A stretch of 64,000 nucleotides of DNA from Clostridium transplantifaecale. GTDB taxonomy: Bacteria > Bacillota > Clostridia > Lachnospirales > Lachnospiraceae. Below, in pieces: positions 25,864-34,691 of this stretch (its first letter is position 1; each line of letters starts with the position of its first letter). Made by a program: the position numbers and the translations under genes. The DNA is taken from positions 682,001-746,000 of the forward strand of contig NZ_UYZY01000002.1 in the NCBI RefSeq assembly GCF_900626075.1. The letters are read 5' to 3'. The notes beneath the pieces are model-generated. The model saw only the letters and a list, made by a program, of their open reading frames with translations, did not search any database and had not been told where the DNA came from.

Positions 25864-25965
25864 CAAAATGAGGCCGGTATAAATCAGGCCGAGTATGAAT
25901 CAGGCCGAACACTGGAACAGGCTGAACACTGAAACCGGCTGAACACTGAAACAGCTGTACATGGA
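25864..25965. repeat. Degenerate ~17-bp tandem repeat between TRAP genes
   Basis: About six imperfect copies of a 17-18-bp unit run head to tail, the clearest being AACAGGCTGAACACTGA (25916-25932) and AACCGGCTGAACACTGA (25933-25949). The left copies carry AATCAGGCCGA. The array fills the 210-bp gap between the permease and the binding protein. Confidence 0.8.
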
Positions 25966-25977
25966 CCGGGTGGAAGA

Positions 25978-27960
25978 CTAGCAGGCTGTTGCATCCGGAT
26001 CCATTTTATGTTTTTTCACTGCCGAATATTGGAACAGGAGCACGGCAGCAAACAGAACGACTCCCACCACATCGGTGATCATTCCGACATCGATGCCGCA
26101 GAAAGCAACAACGAGAAGAATGGCACGTTCCGGCAGGCTGCAGACCTTCAGGAGCATTCCCTGGAGCGCTGCGGCCAGGGCAATTACGCCGATGGTTGCC
26201 GTAGCTGCGGCCACGGCAGTGGCGATAAATGAGGCATCCGTCACACCGATCAGCAGGATCGGGTTTCCCAGGAAGAAGAACGGAAGGATAAATCCGGTCA
26301 ATCCCAGTTTCACCGCAATCAGCGAAGTCTTTGTCTGATTGGAGTCGGCAATGCCTGCCGCCACATAAGAACTCATGGCTACCGGCGGTGTAATATTGGA
26401 CAGGCAGGCGTAAATCAGGCAGAACATATGGGCGGCTACCGGATTTGCCCCAATCTCGATTAGAACCGGAATTGCCACAGCCACCACGATAACGTATGCC
26501 GCAACTCCGGGAACGCCCATTCCAAGGATAATGCTCATAATCATAACCATAAAACCGCCCAGATAGAGCTGGTTTTCGCCTACCACACGCAGAATCAGAT
26601 AGCCGATAGTCAGCCCAAGTCCGGTCAGGGAAACGGTTCCGATAATCACACCGATTACAACGCAGGAAACGCCCACGCTGACCGCGCCTTTAGAACCTTC
26701 CACCGTGGCATCTATGATATCCCGGAAACTCATTCTGGTATCTTTTCTGAGCCAGGAGGCCAGTACCGTGGAAAAGGTGGCAAATACGGCCGCATAGAGT
26801 GGTGTATAACCTGCCACAATCATACCAATTAAAACAACAAGCGGGATAACAAGGTGGCCCTGCTTTTTAATTACCTCCATAGCATTTGGAATGTTTTCCG
26901 GGGCCAGACCCTTGAGCCCCAGTTTCCTGGCCTCAAAATGTACGGAGAAGAGCAGGGATAAATAGTAAAGGAACGCGGGAATACACGCTGCAATCATAAC
27001 CTTGCTGTAACTGATGCTCAAAAATTCCGCCATAACGAATCCGACCGCGCCCATAATCGGAGGGGCAAACTGTCCGCCGGTGGATGCCACGGCCTCGACT
27101 GCGGCAGCAAACTCTTTCTTGTAGCCGGTCTTTTTCATCAACGGGATCGTGATAGTTCCGGTGGTTGCCACGTTGGCAATAGCGCTTCCGTTGATCATGC
27201 CCAACAGTGCGCTGGCCAGAACCGCCACCTTGGCAGGTCCGCCCGGGCTCCGTCCCACCAGCGTCAGCGCCAGATCGTTGATAAACTGGCTGAATCCGCT
27301 GTATTTCAAAAATGCCCCGAACAGTACGAAAAGGAAGATATAGGTAGCGCTGACGCCGATGCCGACGCCGAAAATTCCCTGGCTGCCCCAGACCATATGG
27401 CTGAGAACGCGCTTTAAAGAGAATCCTGTATGGCCCAGTTCTCCCGGGATATAGGCCCCGAAAAAGTTATAGGCCAGGAAGATAAGTCCCAGCACCGCCA
27501 GGCTGGGGCAGGCCCTTCGGGCTGCTTCAAATACCATCAGAAGTCCGATGGCGGCGATCCAGATATCCTGTTTTGAGAGATACCCGCCGCTCTGGGCAAT
27601 CTTTGTGTAATGAAGCAGCATGTAACCGAATGCAAAAGCCGTCAGCCCGATCAGGACAAAATCCCAGATGGGGGGCAGCACACGCTTCTTTTTCTCTTTT
27701 TTATAAGTTGGGTACAGTAAAAATGTAAATACCAGCAGGAACATGCAGTGCCACATCCTGAGATTCATGGCGTTCATTACGCCGATCGTATTGACATAGA
27801 GCTGAAAGACTGCCCAGCCCGTCAGCAGAACCACCAGAAGGCCGCCGAATATTCCGTCATAGGAGCGGGTTCTCGCTTCCGCCTCCTTCTCCTCCAAAAG
27901 TTTCTGGGCTCTTTCTTCTACCGTCTCAGAAACCTCTGATTTTCCTTTCTTTTCCATCAC
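25978..27960 (-). CDS. TRAP transporter fused 4TM/12TM permease
   Basis: A 660-residue integral membrane protein in which the small (DctQ-like) and large (DctM-like) TRAP permease subunits are fused, as is usual for TAXI-type systems. The N-terminal third has four helices (about 35-130), followed by the large DctM-like domain with LLGMINGSAIANVATTGTIT, ASTGGQFAPPIMGAVGFVMA and GMGVPGVAAYV repeats. It uses a sodium or proton gradient to import the ligand delivered by the downstream lipoprotein. A ribosome-binding site (AGGAGGATG) precedes the ATG. Confidence 0.92.
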   Translation of the reverse strand: MMEKKGKSEVSETVEERAQKLLEEKEAEARTRSYDGIFGGLLVVLLTGWAVFQLYVNTIGVMNAMNLRMWHCMFLLVFTFLLYPTYKKEKKKRVLPPIWDFVLIGLTAFAFGYMLLHYTKIAQSGGYLSKQDIWIAAIGLLMVFEAARRACPSLAVLGLIFLAYNFFGAYIPGELGHTGFSLKRVLSHMVWGSQGIFGVGIGVSATYIFLFVLFGAFLKYSGFSQFINDLALTLVGRSPGGPAKVAVLASALLGMINGSAIANVATTGTITIPLMKKTGYKKEFAAAVEAVASTGGQFAPPIMGAVGFVMAEFLSISYSKVMIAACIPAFLYYLSLLFSVHFEARKLGLKGLAPENIPNAMEVIKKQGHLVIPLVVLIGMIVAGYTPLYAAVFATFSTVLASWLRKDTRMSFRDIIDATVEGSKGAVSVGVSCVVIGVIIGTVSLTGLGLTIGYLILRVVGENQLYLGGFMVMIMSIILGMGVPGVAAYVIVVAVAIPVLIEIGANPVAAHMFCLIYACLSNITPPVAMSSYVAAGIADSNQTKTSLIAVKLGLTGFILPFFFLGNPILLIGVTDASFIATAVAAATATIGVIALAAALQGMLLKVCSLPERAILLVVAFCGIDVGMITDVVGVVLFAAVLLFQYSAVKKHKMDPDATAC

Positions 27961-28126
27961 TCTTTCATCCTCCTGTATTTCTTTAAACCCGGTACACCGG
28001 GTGACTTGCCGCGTTAAATCGCTAAACCGACACTATTATATCAGACAAATGGGAAATAGTCAAAGAAATAACGGGGAAATGGTTGAGGAATGAGAAGGCC
28101 GCCGGCCGCTATCCCCATCAGACAAA

Positions 28127-28160
28127 AACAGGCCGTCCATATGTATATGGATGGCCTGTT
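28127..28160. terminator. Terminator after D,D-carboxypeptidase gene
   Basis: AACAGGCCGTCCATAT (28127-28142) pairs with ATATGGATGGCCTGTT (28145-28160). Read leftward it is followed by TTTTGTC. Confidence 0.92.
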
Positions 28161-28176
28161 TGCTACAATAAAACAT

Positions 28177-29766
28177 CTATCGTCCTTTACGTCCTTTTTT
28201 CCTTATACTGTCATTCTCCCGGCCGGGTGAAAAAGTTCTCTTTTCCTGCATCATCAGGTCAAATTCAGCTTCTGAGATGCCGGTTTCCTTCAGTCTCTCG
28301 GCCCTGCGTCTGCGCCGTTCCAGGAGCGCAGCTTCTTCCTGCGCCCTGCGCCGTTTGATGGTGAAGACAGCAACGGTTCCAGTACCGCCGATGATGATAA
28401 CTGCGGCCAGTATCTTCCAGAACAGGGAGGGAATCTTTAATGATATCTTAAATTTGCTGCCGCCGGAGCCGTCCGGAGACGACTCCGGTTCGGCCGCCTT
28501 ACCCAGGGGAGAATTGGCGGAGATGCTCTCCGCTATGCCTTCGCTTCCCGAGTGGGCCGCTTCAGGATCCTCTGCAGCGGGTGCTAGAGCAGAGGGCTGT
28601 ATCTCAATAAGCGCCTGGGGCAGCTTTATTCCAGCCTCCGATACAGCGTCTTTCAGTGTTAAATAAGCCTGTCCAACCGTCCTGTCGCCGAGCAGGTAAT
28701 TCACACAGGCGATTGAGCCGTCCGGCGCGCCCGCGGGTAAGACGTAATCCAGAGATACGGTGGTCTCGGAAAAGTCGGCGGTCATGGGCAGGATAATCCG
28801 GCTGTCGGGATCAATGGTGAGAACCTGCTTTTCTGATGTCGGTAACCCCGATATCTTTAAATCGTCCCCTATCGTAGAAAATGTCTTGTCATAATCTGCA
28901 ATCTTCACGGATTTAAAATTGGCAAAACCGAAGTTCAGCAGTGCCTTTGTGTCGCTATACTGCGTTGCCGAGCTGTGCAGGATAACGGTGATAAACTTTG
29001 TATCTCCCTGCTGTGCCCCGATGACAAGCGTATTAAGCGCGATGGAGGTATAACCGGTCTTGCCTCCGATGACATCGGCGCGGTACTGGTCCGGCCAGTT
29101 TTTCTTGACCATCTTGTTGCCGGGGGAGATTCCCTGACCCTCCGGATTCTTTTTGTTGGGAGGCAGCTCATAATAGGTTGTTGCCACAATCTTGGAAAAT
29201 TCCGCATTTTCAAAGGCGGCTTTTGTAATCAGAGCCATATCGTAAGCGCTGACATAGTGAGCGTCATCATTCAGACCGCTGGGATTGGAAAAATGGGAAT
29301 CCTGGCAGCCGAGCTGCTCGGCCTTCTCGTTCATCAGTTTTGCGAATTCTTCGGTGGTGCCTGAGATATGCTCAGCCAGGGCGTTAGCGGACTCATTGGC
29401 GGACTTCAGAAGAAGCGCGTACAGGCAGTCTTTAACACTGGCCGTGTCTCCGGTGTCATAACCGGCGCTGCTGCTGTTGGACTCTACGTTATACACCGCA
29501 TTCTGTGAAAAGGTTACCGTCTCGTCCAGGGAACAATGTTCCAGCACAATCAGAGCGGTCAGTACTTTGGTGATACTGGCCGGTGCATAGGTGTCGTGAA
29601 TATTCTTACCATATAATACGGCACCGGAGTGGGCGTCCATGATAATACCCGCATCGGACTCAATCGAGACATTATCCGGCCAATCTGTGGAAGCCAGGGC
29701 GGTTGATGGAAAAAGCCCTGTGAGCAGAAGCAGGCATAATAACATGCTTATAATTTTTCGTTTCAT
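28177..29766 (-). CDS. D-alanyl-D-alanine carboxypeptidase (PBP5-like)
   Basis: A 529-residue exported serine peptidase that trims cell-wall pentapeptides. The signal peptide ends near ALAS. The catalytic set is SxxK in ASITK (Ser64), SxN in KSANESAN and KTG in GGKTGYTS. A PBP5 C-terminal beta domain spans about 290-385, then a Ser/Glu/Pro-rich linker, a transmembrane helix (WKILAAVIIIGGTGTVAVF, about 450) and an unusually long, very basic cytoplasmic tail of about 60 residues. PBP5 homologues normally end in an amphipathic helix, so the spanning helix with a charged inner tail is notable. The gene stands alone with its own terminator. Confidence 0.9.
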   Translation of the reverse strand: MKRKIISMLLCLLLLTGLFPSTALASTDWPDNVSIESDAGIIMDAHSGAVLYGKNIHDTYAPASITKVLTALIVLEHCSLDETVTFSQNAVYNVESNSSSAGYDTGDTASVKDCLYALLLKSANESANALAEHISGTTEEFAKLMNEKAEQLGCQDSHFSNPSGLNDDAHYVSAYDMALITKAAFENAEFSKIVATTYYELPPNKKNPEGQGISPGNKMVKKNWPDQYRADVIGGKTGYTSIALNTLVIGAQQGDTKFITVILHSSATQYSDTKALLNFGFANFKSVKIADYDKTFSTIGDDLKISGLPTSEKQVLTIDPDSRIILPMTADFSETTVSLDYVLPAGAPDGSIACVNYLLGDRTVGQAYLTLKDAVSEAGIKLPQALIEIQPSALAPAAEDPEAAHSGSEGIAESISANSPLGKAAEPESSPDGSGGSKFKISLKIPSLFWKILAAVIIIGGTGTVAVFTIKRRRAQEEAALLERRRRRAERLKETGISEAEFDLMMQEKRTFSPGRENDSIRKKGRKGR

Positions 29767-29993
29767 TCTATAATCAAATCCTGTTCTTGTTTTTATTGAG
29801 TGGCAATGAAGAGTCCGCAGTGGGTACTTTTCGCTGCTTACGGGTTTCTAAGGCTCACACGCATATATTAATAATTGTAATAAAAACGTAATTTCTATTT
29901 AACAGTATATAGGATTCCCATTTTCATGTAAAGAAAAATTGTCCGCATGTGGAAAAGTCTGTTAATTCAGATAACTGTTTGCACAGAAAGTAA

Positions 29994-30695
29994 TCAGCGC
30001 TTTTCCCGTCCGGTCTTTGGGGTGCGGCGGATGATCCAGACGCACACGGCAAACAGCAGCGCCGTCGCCAGGGCGAACAGAATTCCGATTCTGGCGGCTG
30101 TATCCACAAAAAATGGCTCCGGCACGATGTTTATCAACAAATCCGTGGAAGGATCGAGGATCCACAGGTCGTTATTGAAAAAGATTTCGTGGAAAACTAT
30201 AAAATATTTTGTAAAGTTTGTGGATATCACTCCGGCCAGGATAGCGGTCAGAGCAAAAAACAGTGCAGTTCCGGTACAGAGCATCCGTGGCAGCAGGCGC
30301 CGGATATCGGCTCTGGTCCAAAAGAGCACGCCGACACAGATGAGAATCACAAGCGCACAGATCCTCCGAAGGGCGATGGCCGCCAGAAAGAGGTTCCGCA
30401 CATCGACCATATGGGCAATTTCTCTCTCATTAAAAAACTCGCGCTCCACGCCGCCTACGACTGTCGGTACATGAAGATTGTCACGGTTACCGCGCAGGAA
30501 CGCCATCATTTCGTGAGTCACGTCGAGCAGGTCGTCCATCTCCATATTGACATCTGCGGTGACATTGTACTTGGCATATTCTTTTTCATAATACCCCGGG
30601 GTCCAGTACGCGACAGCTTCCACCGAGGTGATTAGAAAAATAATCATCAGGCAGAAGGCGCACAGGATACCGAGAAAATTCTGGAAATATTTCAT
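29994..30695 (-). CDS. TIGR01906/DUF1461 integral membrane protein
   Basis: A 233-residue membrane protein with four helices (about 8-28, 112-130, 140-162, 205-225) and a large outer loop after the first. The signature FHEIFFNNDLWILDPSTDLL and PEPFFVDTA near the last helix defines the TIGR01906 (DUF1461) family, widespread in Firmicutes and of unknown function. It follows the same direction as the carboxypeptidase gene but is separated by about 230 bp, so co-transcription is uncertain. Confidence 0.82.
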   Translation of the reverse strand: MKYFQNFLGILCAFCLMIIFLITSVEAVAYWTPGYYEKEYAKYNVTADVNMEMDDLLDVTHEMMAFLRGNRDNLHVPTVVGGVEREFFNEREIAHMVDVRNLFLAAIALRRICALVILICVGVLFWTRADIRRLLPRMLCTGTALFFALTAILAGVISTNFTKYFIVFHEIFFNNDLWILDPSTDLLINIVPEPFFVDTAARIGILFALATALLFAVCVWIIRRTPKTGREKR

Positions 30696-30971
30696 TATCG
30701 TTTATTGCAGGTGGCCGCTCATTACGAGGGGGTCTGCAGCTCCTTTCTCATTATCGATAAGACTCATCAGGGTGTATCATCAGATTGTAATAAAATCAGC
30801 GATCGACACTCAAGGGTAAATCCTCCCGCAATTCTCCTTGTAACTATGAAGGTGCTGAACAGTTGCAATCTCTCTCGATTATAACAGAAAGGAAAAGGGA
30901 GGAAAAGGCAGTGTGCAGGAAAAATTATGTTTTTTTTAATGATTTTTTTGTATTCCAGAGGGCCGAACGCC

Positions 30972-31001
30972 TTGCAAAAAACCACCTGATTCCTGTATAC
31001 T
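30972..31001 (+). promoter_or_regulatory. Promoter of HAD phosphatase gene
   Basis: -35 TTGCAA (30972-30977) and -10 TATACT (30996-31001), 18 bp apart, with AGGAGG 20 bp further on. The remainder of the 337-bp gap 30696-31032 shows no gene. Confidence 0.65.
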
Positions 31002-31032
31002 ATCAGCAAAAGGCAAAAAATCAGGAGGTTTT

Positions 31033-31719
31033 ATGATAAAATCAGTAATTTTTGACATGGACGGAGTAATAATCGACAGCGAGATGGAATACCTGAAATA
31101 TATCTATGAGTTTGCCAGGGAGAAGAACCCGGATATCCGGATCGAAGACTTATACGGTACGGTCGGCACAACGAAAAGGGACTGCTGGATCGTGGTGGAG
31201 AAGGCCGTAGCTAACGGGGAAACATGGGAAGAGCTCAGGGAACAGTACCGCGGCCGTTGGGATGAGGTATTTGATCTCGTGGATTACCAGGAGATTTTCC
31301 GGCCGGAGATTCTCGGCGTTATGGACTGGCTCCGGGAAAAGGGGCTTAAACTGGCCGTGGCATCATCCACCAACATTGAACAGGTAACAAAAATACTGAC
31401 GATGAACCATGTGGCGGAGCGTCTGGAGCTGATGGTCAGCGGAGGAATGTTTAAGAGGAGCAAACCGGATCCGGAGATTTATTACTACACGGCTGAAAAG
31501 CTGGGAGTGAAACCGGAAGAATGCCTTGTAATTGAAGATTCCACGGTAGGTATTACTGCGGCTCACAGAGCCGGCATGCATGTGGCCGCCCTGATCGACC
31601 GCCGCTTTCATTTTGACAGGAGCCTTGCGGAGTTTGAGCTGGAAAGTCTGAAAGATATACCGCCACTTATTGAAAAAATATGCGGTAAAAAGGTTGACAA
31701 AAGCATAACTTTACATTAA
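31033..31719 (+). CDS. HAD-family sugar-phosphate phosphatase/mutase
   Basis: A 228-residue haloacid-dehalogenase-fold protein of the beta-phosphoglucomutase-like subfamily. Motif I is FDMDGVIIDSE (Asp8, Asp10), motif II lies in VASSTN, and motif III is KRSKPDPEIY with EDSTVGITAA after it. The helical cap sits between motifs I and II. Such enzymes dephosphorylate or isomerise sugar phosphates. The gene is directly upstream of a LacI regulator and the regulator's operator overlaps its stop codon, so it may serve the same sugar pathway as the distant ABC/glycyl-radical operon. Substrate unknown. Confidence 0.85.
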   Translation: MIKSVIFDMDGVIIDSEMEYLKYIYEFAREKNPDIRIEDLYGTVGTTKRDCWIVVEKAVANGETWEELREQYRGRWDEVFDLVDYQEIFRPEILGVMDWLREKGLKLAVASSTNIEQVTKILTMNHVAERLELMVSGGMFKRSKPDPEIYYYTAEKLGVKPEECLVIEDSTVGITAAHRAGMHVAALIDRRFHFDRSLAEFELESLKDIPPLIEKICGKKVDKSITLH

Positions 31720-31730
31720 CGTTAATGTAA
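31711..31730. promoter_or_regulatory. Palindromic operator TTACATTAACGTTAATGTAA
   Basis: This perfect 20-bp palindrome overlaps the end of the HAD gene and lies 15 bp before the LacI regulator. A TTGACA -35 (31694-31699) places the operator over the promoter, implying autoregulation. The same sequence with one change occurs at 46554-46573. Confidence 0.88.
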
Positions 31731-31744
31731 AAGGGGGCGACCGT

Positions 31745-32791
31745 GTGAAAAGACCAAAAAGAACCGTGACTTTAAAAGATCTGGCTGAGAAAACCGGATA
31801 CAGCATCAATACAATATCCAGAGCCCTCCGTGGGAAGGACGATATAGCACAGGAGACAATCCAGAGAATTAAGCAGACGGCCAAGGAGATGGGATATATC
31901 AATAATACAATTGCATCCTCCCTGCGCCTGGGTTATACCAATACGATTGCTGTGATTCTGGGAGATATCTCCAACCCGCATTTTGCGATTATGACAAAAG
32001 AGATTGAGAATCATGCCAGGCAGTTTGGCTACAGTGCATTTCTTCTCAATACAAACGAAAACAGCGAGGTAGAGCGGGAGGCAATCAAAACCGCTATCAA
32101 TAAAAACGTGGACGGTATTATAATCTGTCCGACTCAGGAAACGGATGATAATGTTAAATTTCTTATGGAGTCCGGCGTGCCGTTTATTCAGATTGGACGT
32201 CATAGCGAGAAACTCGATGCCAATTATGTTGTCTGCGACGACGTACAGGGCGGCTATCTGGCGGCAAGGTATCTGATTGAGAACGGCCACAGCCGGATTC
32301 TTTTCCTGAACGGTCCGTCTTACATATCCAGTGCAAAAGAGAGATGCAGGGGTTACATCCAGGCCCATGAGGAGGCCGGGATTCCCGTCTGCCGCGACTT
32401 GATCCGGGAAGTATCCGTTTCGGAAAGCAATATCCCGGATATTATGGAACAGATGAAAGCGGACGGCGTGGATTATACCGCGATTTTTGCATTCAGTGAC
32501 AGCATGGCCTGGGAGGCCTGGACCTGGCTTGACCAGAACGGCAGCAGCGTGCCGGGAGATTATTCCCTGGTGGGCTTTGACCACATCCAGTCCCGGATGG
32601 CAATTCCCTTTCCGCTTACGACGATAAGTTCGTATAAAGCAAAGATGTCTATCACCGCGGTGGATTGTCTGCGATGCAAAATAAACCCGGACTGTGAAGA
32701 AGCTGGGCACTGCGACGAGATTTGCCGTCATGTGATTAAGACGGCGCTGGTGAAAGGGAAGACGGTGAAACATTTAAGAGAATCAAGGTAG
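31745..32791 (+). CDS. LacI-family regulator linked to ABC/glycyl-radical operon
   Basis: A 348-residue repressor. The DNA-binding head reads TLKDLAEKTGYSINTISRAL with the hinge SSLRLGYTN. The effector domain follows (NTIAVILGDISNPHFAIM, NGHSRILFLNG, DYSLVGFDHIQSRMAIPF). The C-terminus is slightly extended and Cys-rich (LRCKINPDCEEAGHCDEICRH), which is unusual for the family and could bind a metal. The shared palindrome points to self-repression and control of the operon beginning at 46631, 15 kb away. AAAGGGGGCGACC precedes the GTG/ATG start region. Confidence 0.9.
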   Translation: MKRPKRTVTLKDLAEKTGYSINTISRALRGKDDIAQETIQRIKQTAKEMGYINNTIASSLRLGYTNTIAVILGDISNPHFAIMTKEIENHARQFGYSAFLLNTNENSEVEREAIKTAINKNVDGIIICPTQETDDNVKFLMESGVPFIQIGRHSEKLDANYVVCDDVQGGYLAARYLIENGHSRILFLNGPSYISSAKERCRGYIQAHEEAGIPVCRDLIREVSVSESNIPDIMEQMKADGVDYTAIFAFSDSMAWEAWTWLDQNGSSVPGDYSLVGFDHIQSRMAIPFPLTTISSYKAKMSITAVDCLRCKINPDCEEAGHCDEICRHVIKTALVKGKTVKHLRESR

Positions 32792-32799
32792 TTTGATAG

Positions 32800-33027
32800 G
32801 TGAAAACGAGGGAAGCCGGGAGCGGAAATAAAGCTACGGATACACATATTGGTGCAAAAATAATTATCACAACTACGATAATTGCGATAGGTACAATTTT
32901 GCTCGCTTGTCTGAGAGGCACAGCCAGGAATTATTTCTATTATGCTGTTACATGCGGCTTTTTGTTAGTAAGCAGTATCGCGGTTTACAGGTTTTCATTA
33001 TCTGACAGTTCAAGTAGGATGAAATAA
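32800..33027 (+). CDS. Possible small two-helix membrane protein
   Basis: A 75-residue frame with two hydrophobic segments (AKIIITTTIIAIGTILLACL and YYAVTCGFLLVSSIAVYRF). It starts at a GTG 8 bp after the LacI stop, without a convincing ribosome-binding site, and is closed by a strong terminator. No family recognised. It may be a genuine small membrane protein of the regulator unit or a chance frame. Confidence 0.4.
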   Translation: MKTREAGSGNKATDTHIGAKIIITTTIIAIGTILLACLRGTARNYFYYAVTCGFLLVSSIAVYRFSLSDSSSRMK

Positions 33028-33081
33028 AAAATGTGCTGACACATTTATGGTAGAACAACCATTAGTGGATCAGCACATTTT
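33028..33081. terminator. Terminator between LacI unit and symporter
   Basis: AAAATGTGCTGA (33028-33039) pairs perfectly with TCAGCACATTTT (33070-33081), with T/A tracts on both sides for bidirectional use. Confidence 0.92.
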
Positions 33082-33172
33082 TGTCGGTCCAGGTTCTATT
33101 TCGGTGTATACAGTAATACGGCATGTATAATTGCCAGATGGCATATATTGCTCTGCTCGGCCGTCCTTCGTT

Positions 33173-34540
33173 TTAGCGGCCGTCCTCCGTGGTCAAGAGA
33201 CCGACTGCCACATATACTCCTGCGCTTATAAGAATACTGCTGATACTGGCATAAGGCAGACGGATCAGTTCCAGAGAGGCGGCCAGAGAGAGGGTCATAC
33301 CGGCAAAAGCACTGTACAGCGCTCCGCGGCTTGTTCCGCGTTTCCAGAGTACGCCGCCCAGAAAAGGAACGAGACAGCCGGAGGCCATCAGGCTGTATCC
33401 CATTGACAGGACCCTGATAATGTCATTCATCCTAAGTGCCAGGACTATACCAACGATACAGACCGCCACATCTGCTAGCAGCATCAGGCGCTGGCAGGTC
33501 CTGCTGTCTGCCTTGGGGGTGATCATACCCAGATAGATATCATGCACAAGATTGGCGGCTACGGCAATATAGGCGCTGTTACAGGAGGAGACCACTGCAC
33601 ATATCACCGCAGCCAGTATCACCGCGGCTACGACTGTTGAAAGGCGGGTGAGCAGCAGAGAGGTAAATACATTCTCGGCGGGCAGACCGGGAAATAGGGC
33701 GCGGCCAAACATGCCGAGCAGTGGTGGAATGAAAGCGATCGGAATCAACACCGACCCGGCCAGAAGGTAACCTCCCTGAGCCGATTTCATGGATTTAGCG
33801 GAGGAGGCACTCTGGAATGAGATCTGGTTTACCGCGCTGGCCAATACGATAGGAGCCGTCATAGAGACCAGAAACTCGCCGCCGAACGGCGCAATTTGAA
33901 AGCTGGAAGCAGGCAGGGCAGCGGCCAGTATTTCGGGGCCGGGAGAGGACAGCATGAGGAACAGCGCTGTGGACATTCCGATGAAGATTATAATACTCTG
34001 AATCGAAGAGACTGCCATAGAACCCCACAGTCCTGCGGCGTTAGAATATGCCAGAGCAATAACTGCGGTTAGGATCACGCCCCACCGGGCGGGAAACCCA
34101 AGGGTTAGAAATATGGCCCTCCCGGCCAGAAGCTGTCCGGCCAGCAGTGAGACGCTGCAGCAGATACTAGCGGCAGTGTAGATCAGACGGGTTGCACGGC
34201 CGCTGTAACGGTGGGCAAAGTAATCGGCAGGAGAGACATAGTGGCGGGTACGGATAAAATGGCACAATGCGACTGTGATAAAGTAGGACAGGCCACAGCC
34301 GACACCGTACCATGCACCTGCGATGCCGTACCTGGCTCCGTATTCGGCGCCCCCAATGACAAAACCGCTGCCTATTTGGCCGCCTATGGCGCTGCCGGCA
34401 AGCAAAAGAAGGGACGTTTGTCCGGGAGCCGCAATGGTGTCCTGAAAACTGCGGATCCGCCGGCTCGCTCTCCTGCTGATGACAATCATGGCCGTTCCAT
34501 AGGACAGCAGGATTAAGATGACAATAGTCGAAGTAGTCAT
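33173..34540 (-). CDS. Sodium:solute symporter family protein (first of two)
   Basis: A 455-residue secondary transporter of the SSS family with about 13 hydrophobic helices. Characteristic segments are the N-terminal GSAIGGQIGSGFVIGGAEYGARYGIAGA (TM2-3 region) and CAVVSSCNSAYIAVAANLVHD in the second half. I start at ATG 34540 behind GCGAGGC; a longer frame to 34585 overlaps a terminator. It resembles the next gene throughout (for example GGQIG.GFVIGG/GGQIGNGFVVGG), so the two arose by duplication, but each has its own transcription unit. Substrate unknown. Confidence 0.88.
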   Translation of the reverse strand: MTTSTIVILILLSYGTAMIVISRRASRRIRSFQDTIAAPGQTSLLLLAGSAIGGQIGSGFVIGGAEYGARYGIAGAWYGVGCGLSYFITVALCHFIRTRHYVSPADYFAHRYSGRATRLIYTAASICCSVSLLAGQLLAGRAIFLTLGFPARWGVILTAVIALAYSNAAGLWGSMAVSSIQSIIIFIGMSTALFLMLSSPGPEILAAALPASSFQIAPFGGEFLVSMTAPIVLASAVNQISFQSASSAKSMKSAQGGYLLAGSVLIPIAFIPPLLGMFGRALFPGLPAENVFTSLLLTRLSTVVAAVILAAVICAVVSSCNSAYIAVAANLVHDIYLGMITPKADSRTCQRLMLLADVAVCIVGIVLALRMNDIIRVLSMGYSLMASGCLVPFLGGVLWKRGTSRGALYSAFAGMTLSLAASLELIRLPYASISSILISAGVYVAVGLLTTEDGR

Positions 34541-34574
34541 AAGACGCCTCGCTTTCGGTTGAAATAGGAAAAGG

Positions 34575-34601
34575 GGGTGCTGCAAAAATAAAGCAGCACC
34601 C
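34575..34601. terminator. Terminator separating the two symporter genes
   Basis: GGGTGCTGC (34575-34583) pairs with GCAGCACCC (34593-34601); leftward it is followed by CCTTTTCC. Confidence 0.85.
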
Positions 34602-34691
34602 TCAGTATGTATTAAAGGCGGCAGCCTGCGCGCACAGCGTACAGCTCACCATCAATCCGTCATCACAGGGATGTCGGTGTAATAACGTTTC

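Noticed and set aside
25864..25965. CRISPR array
   Set aside because: The units are contiguous and degenerate without unique spacers, and no cas gene is nearby.
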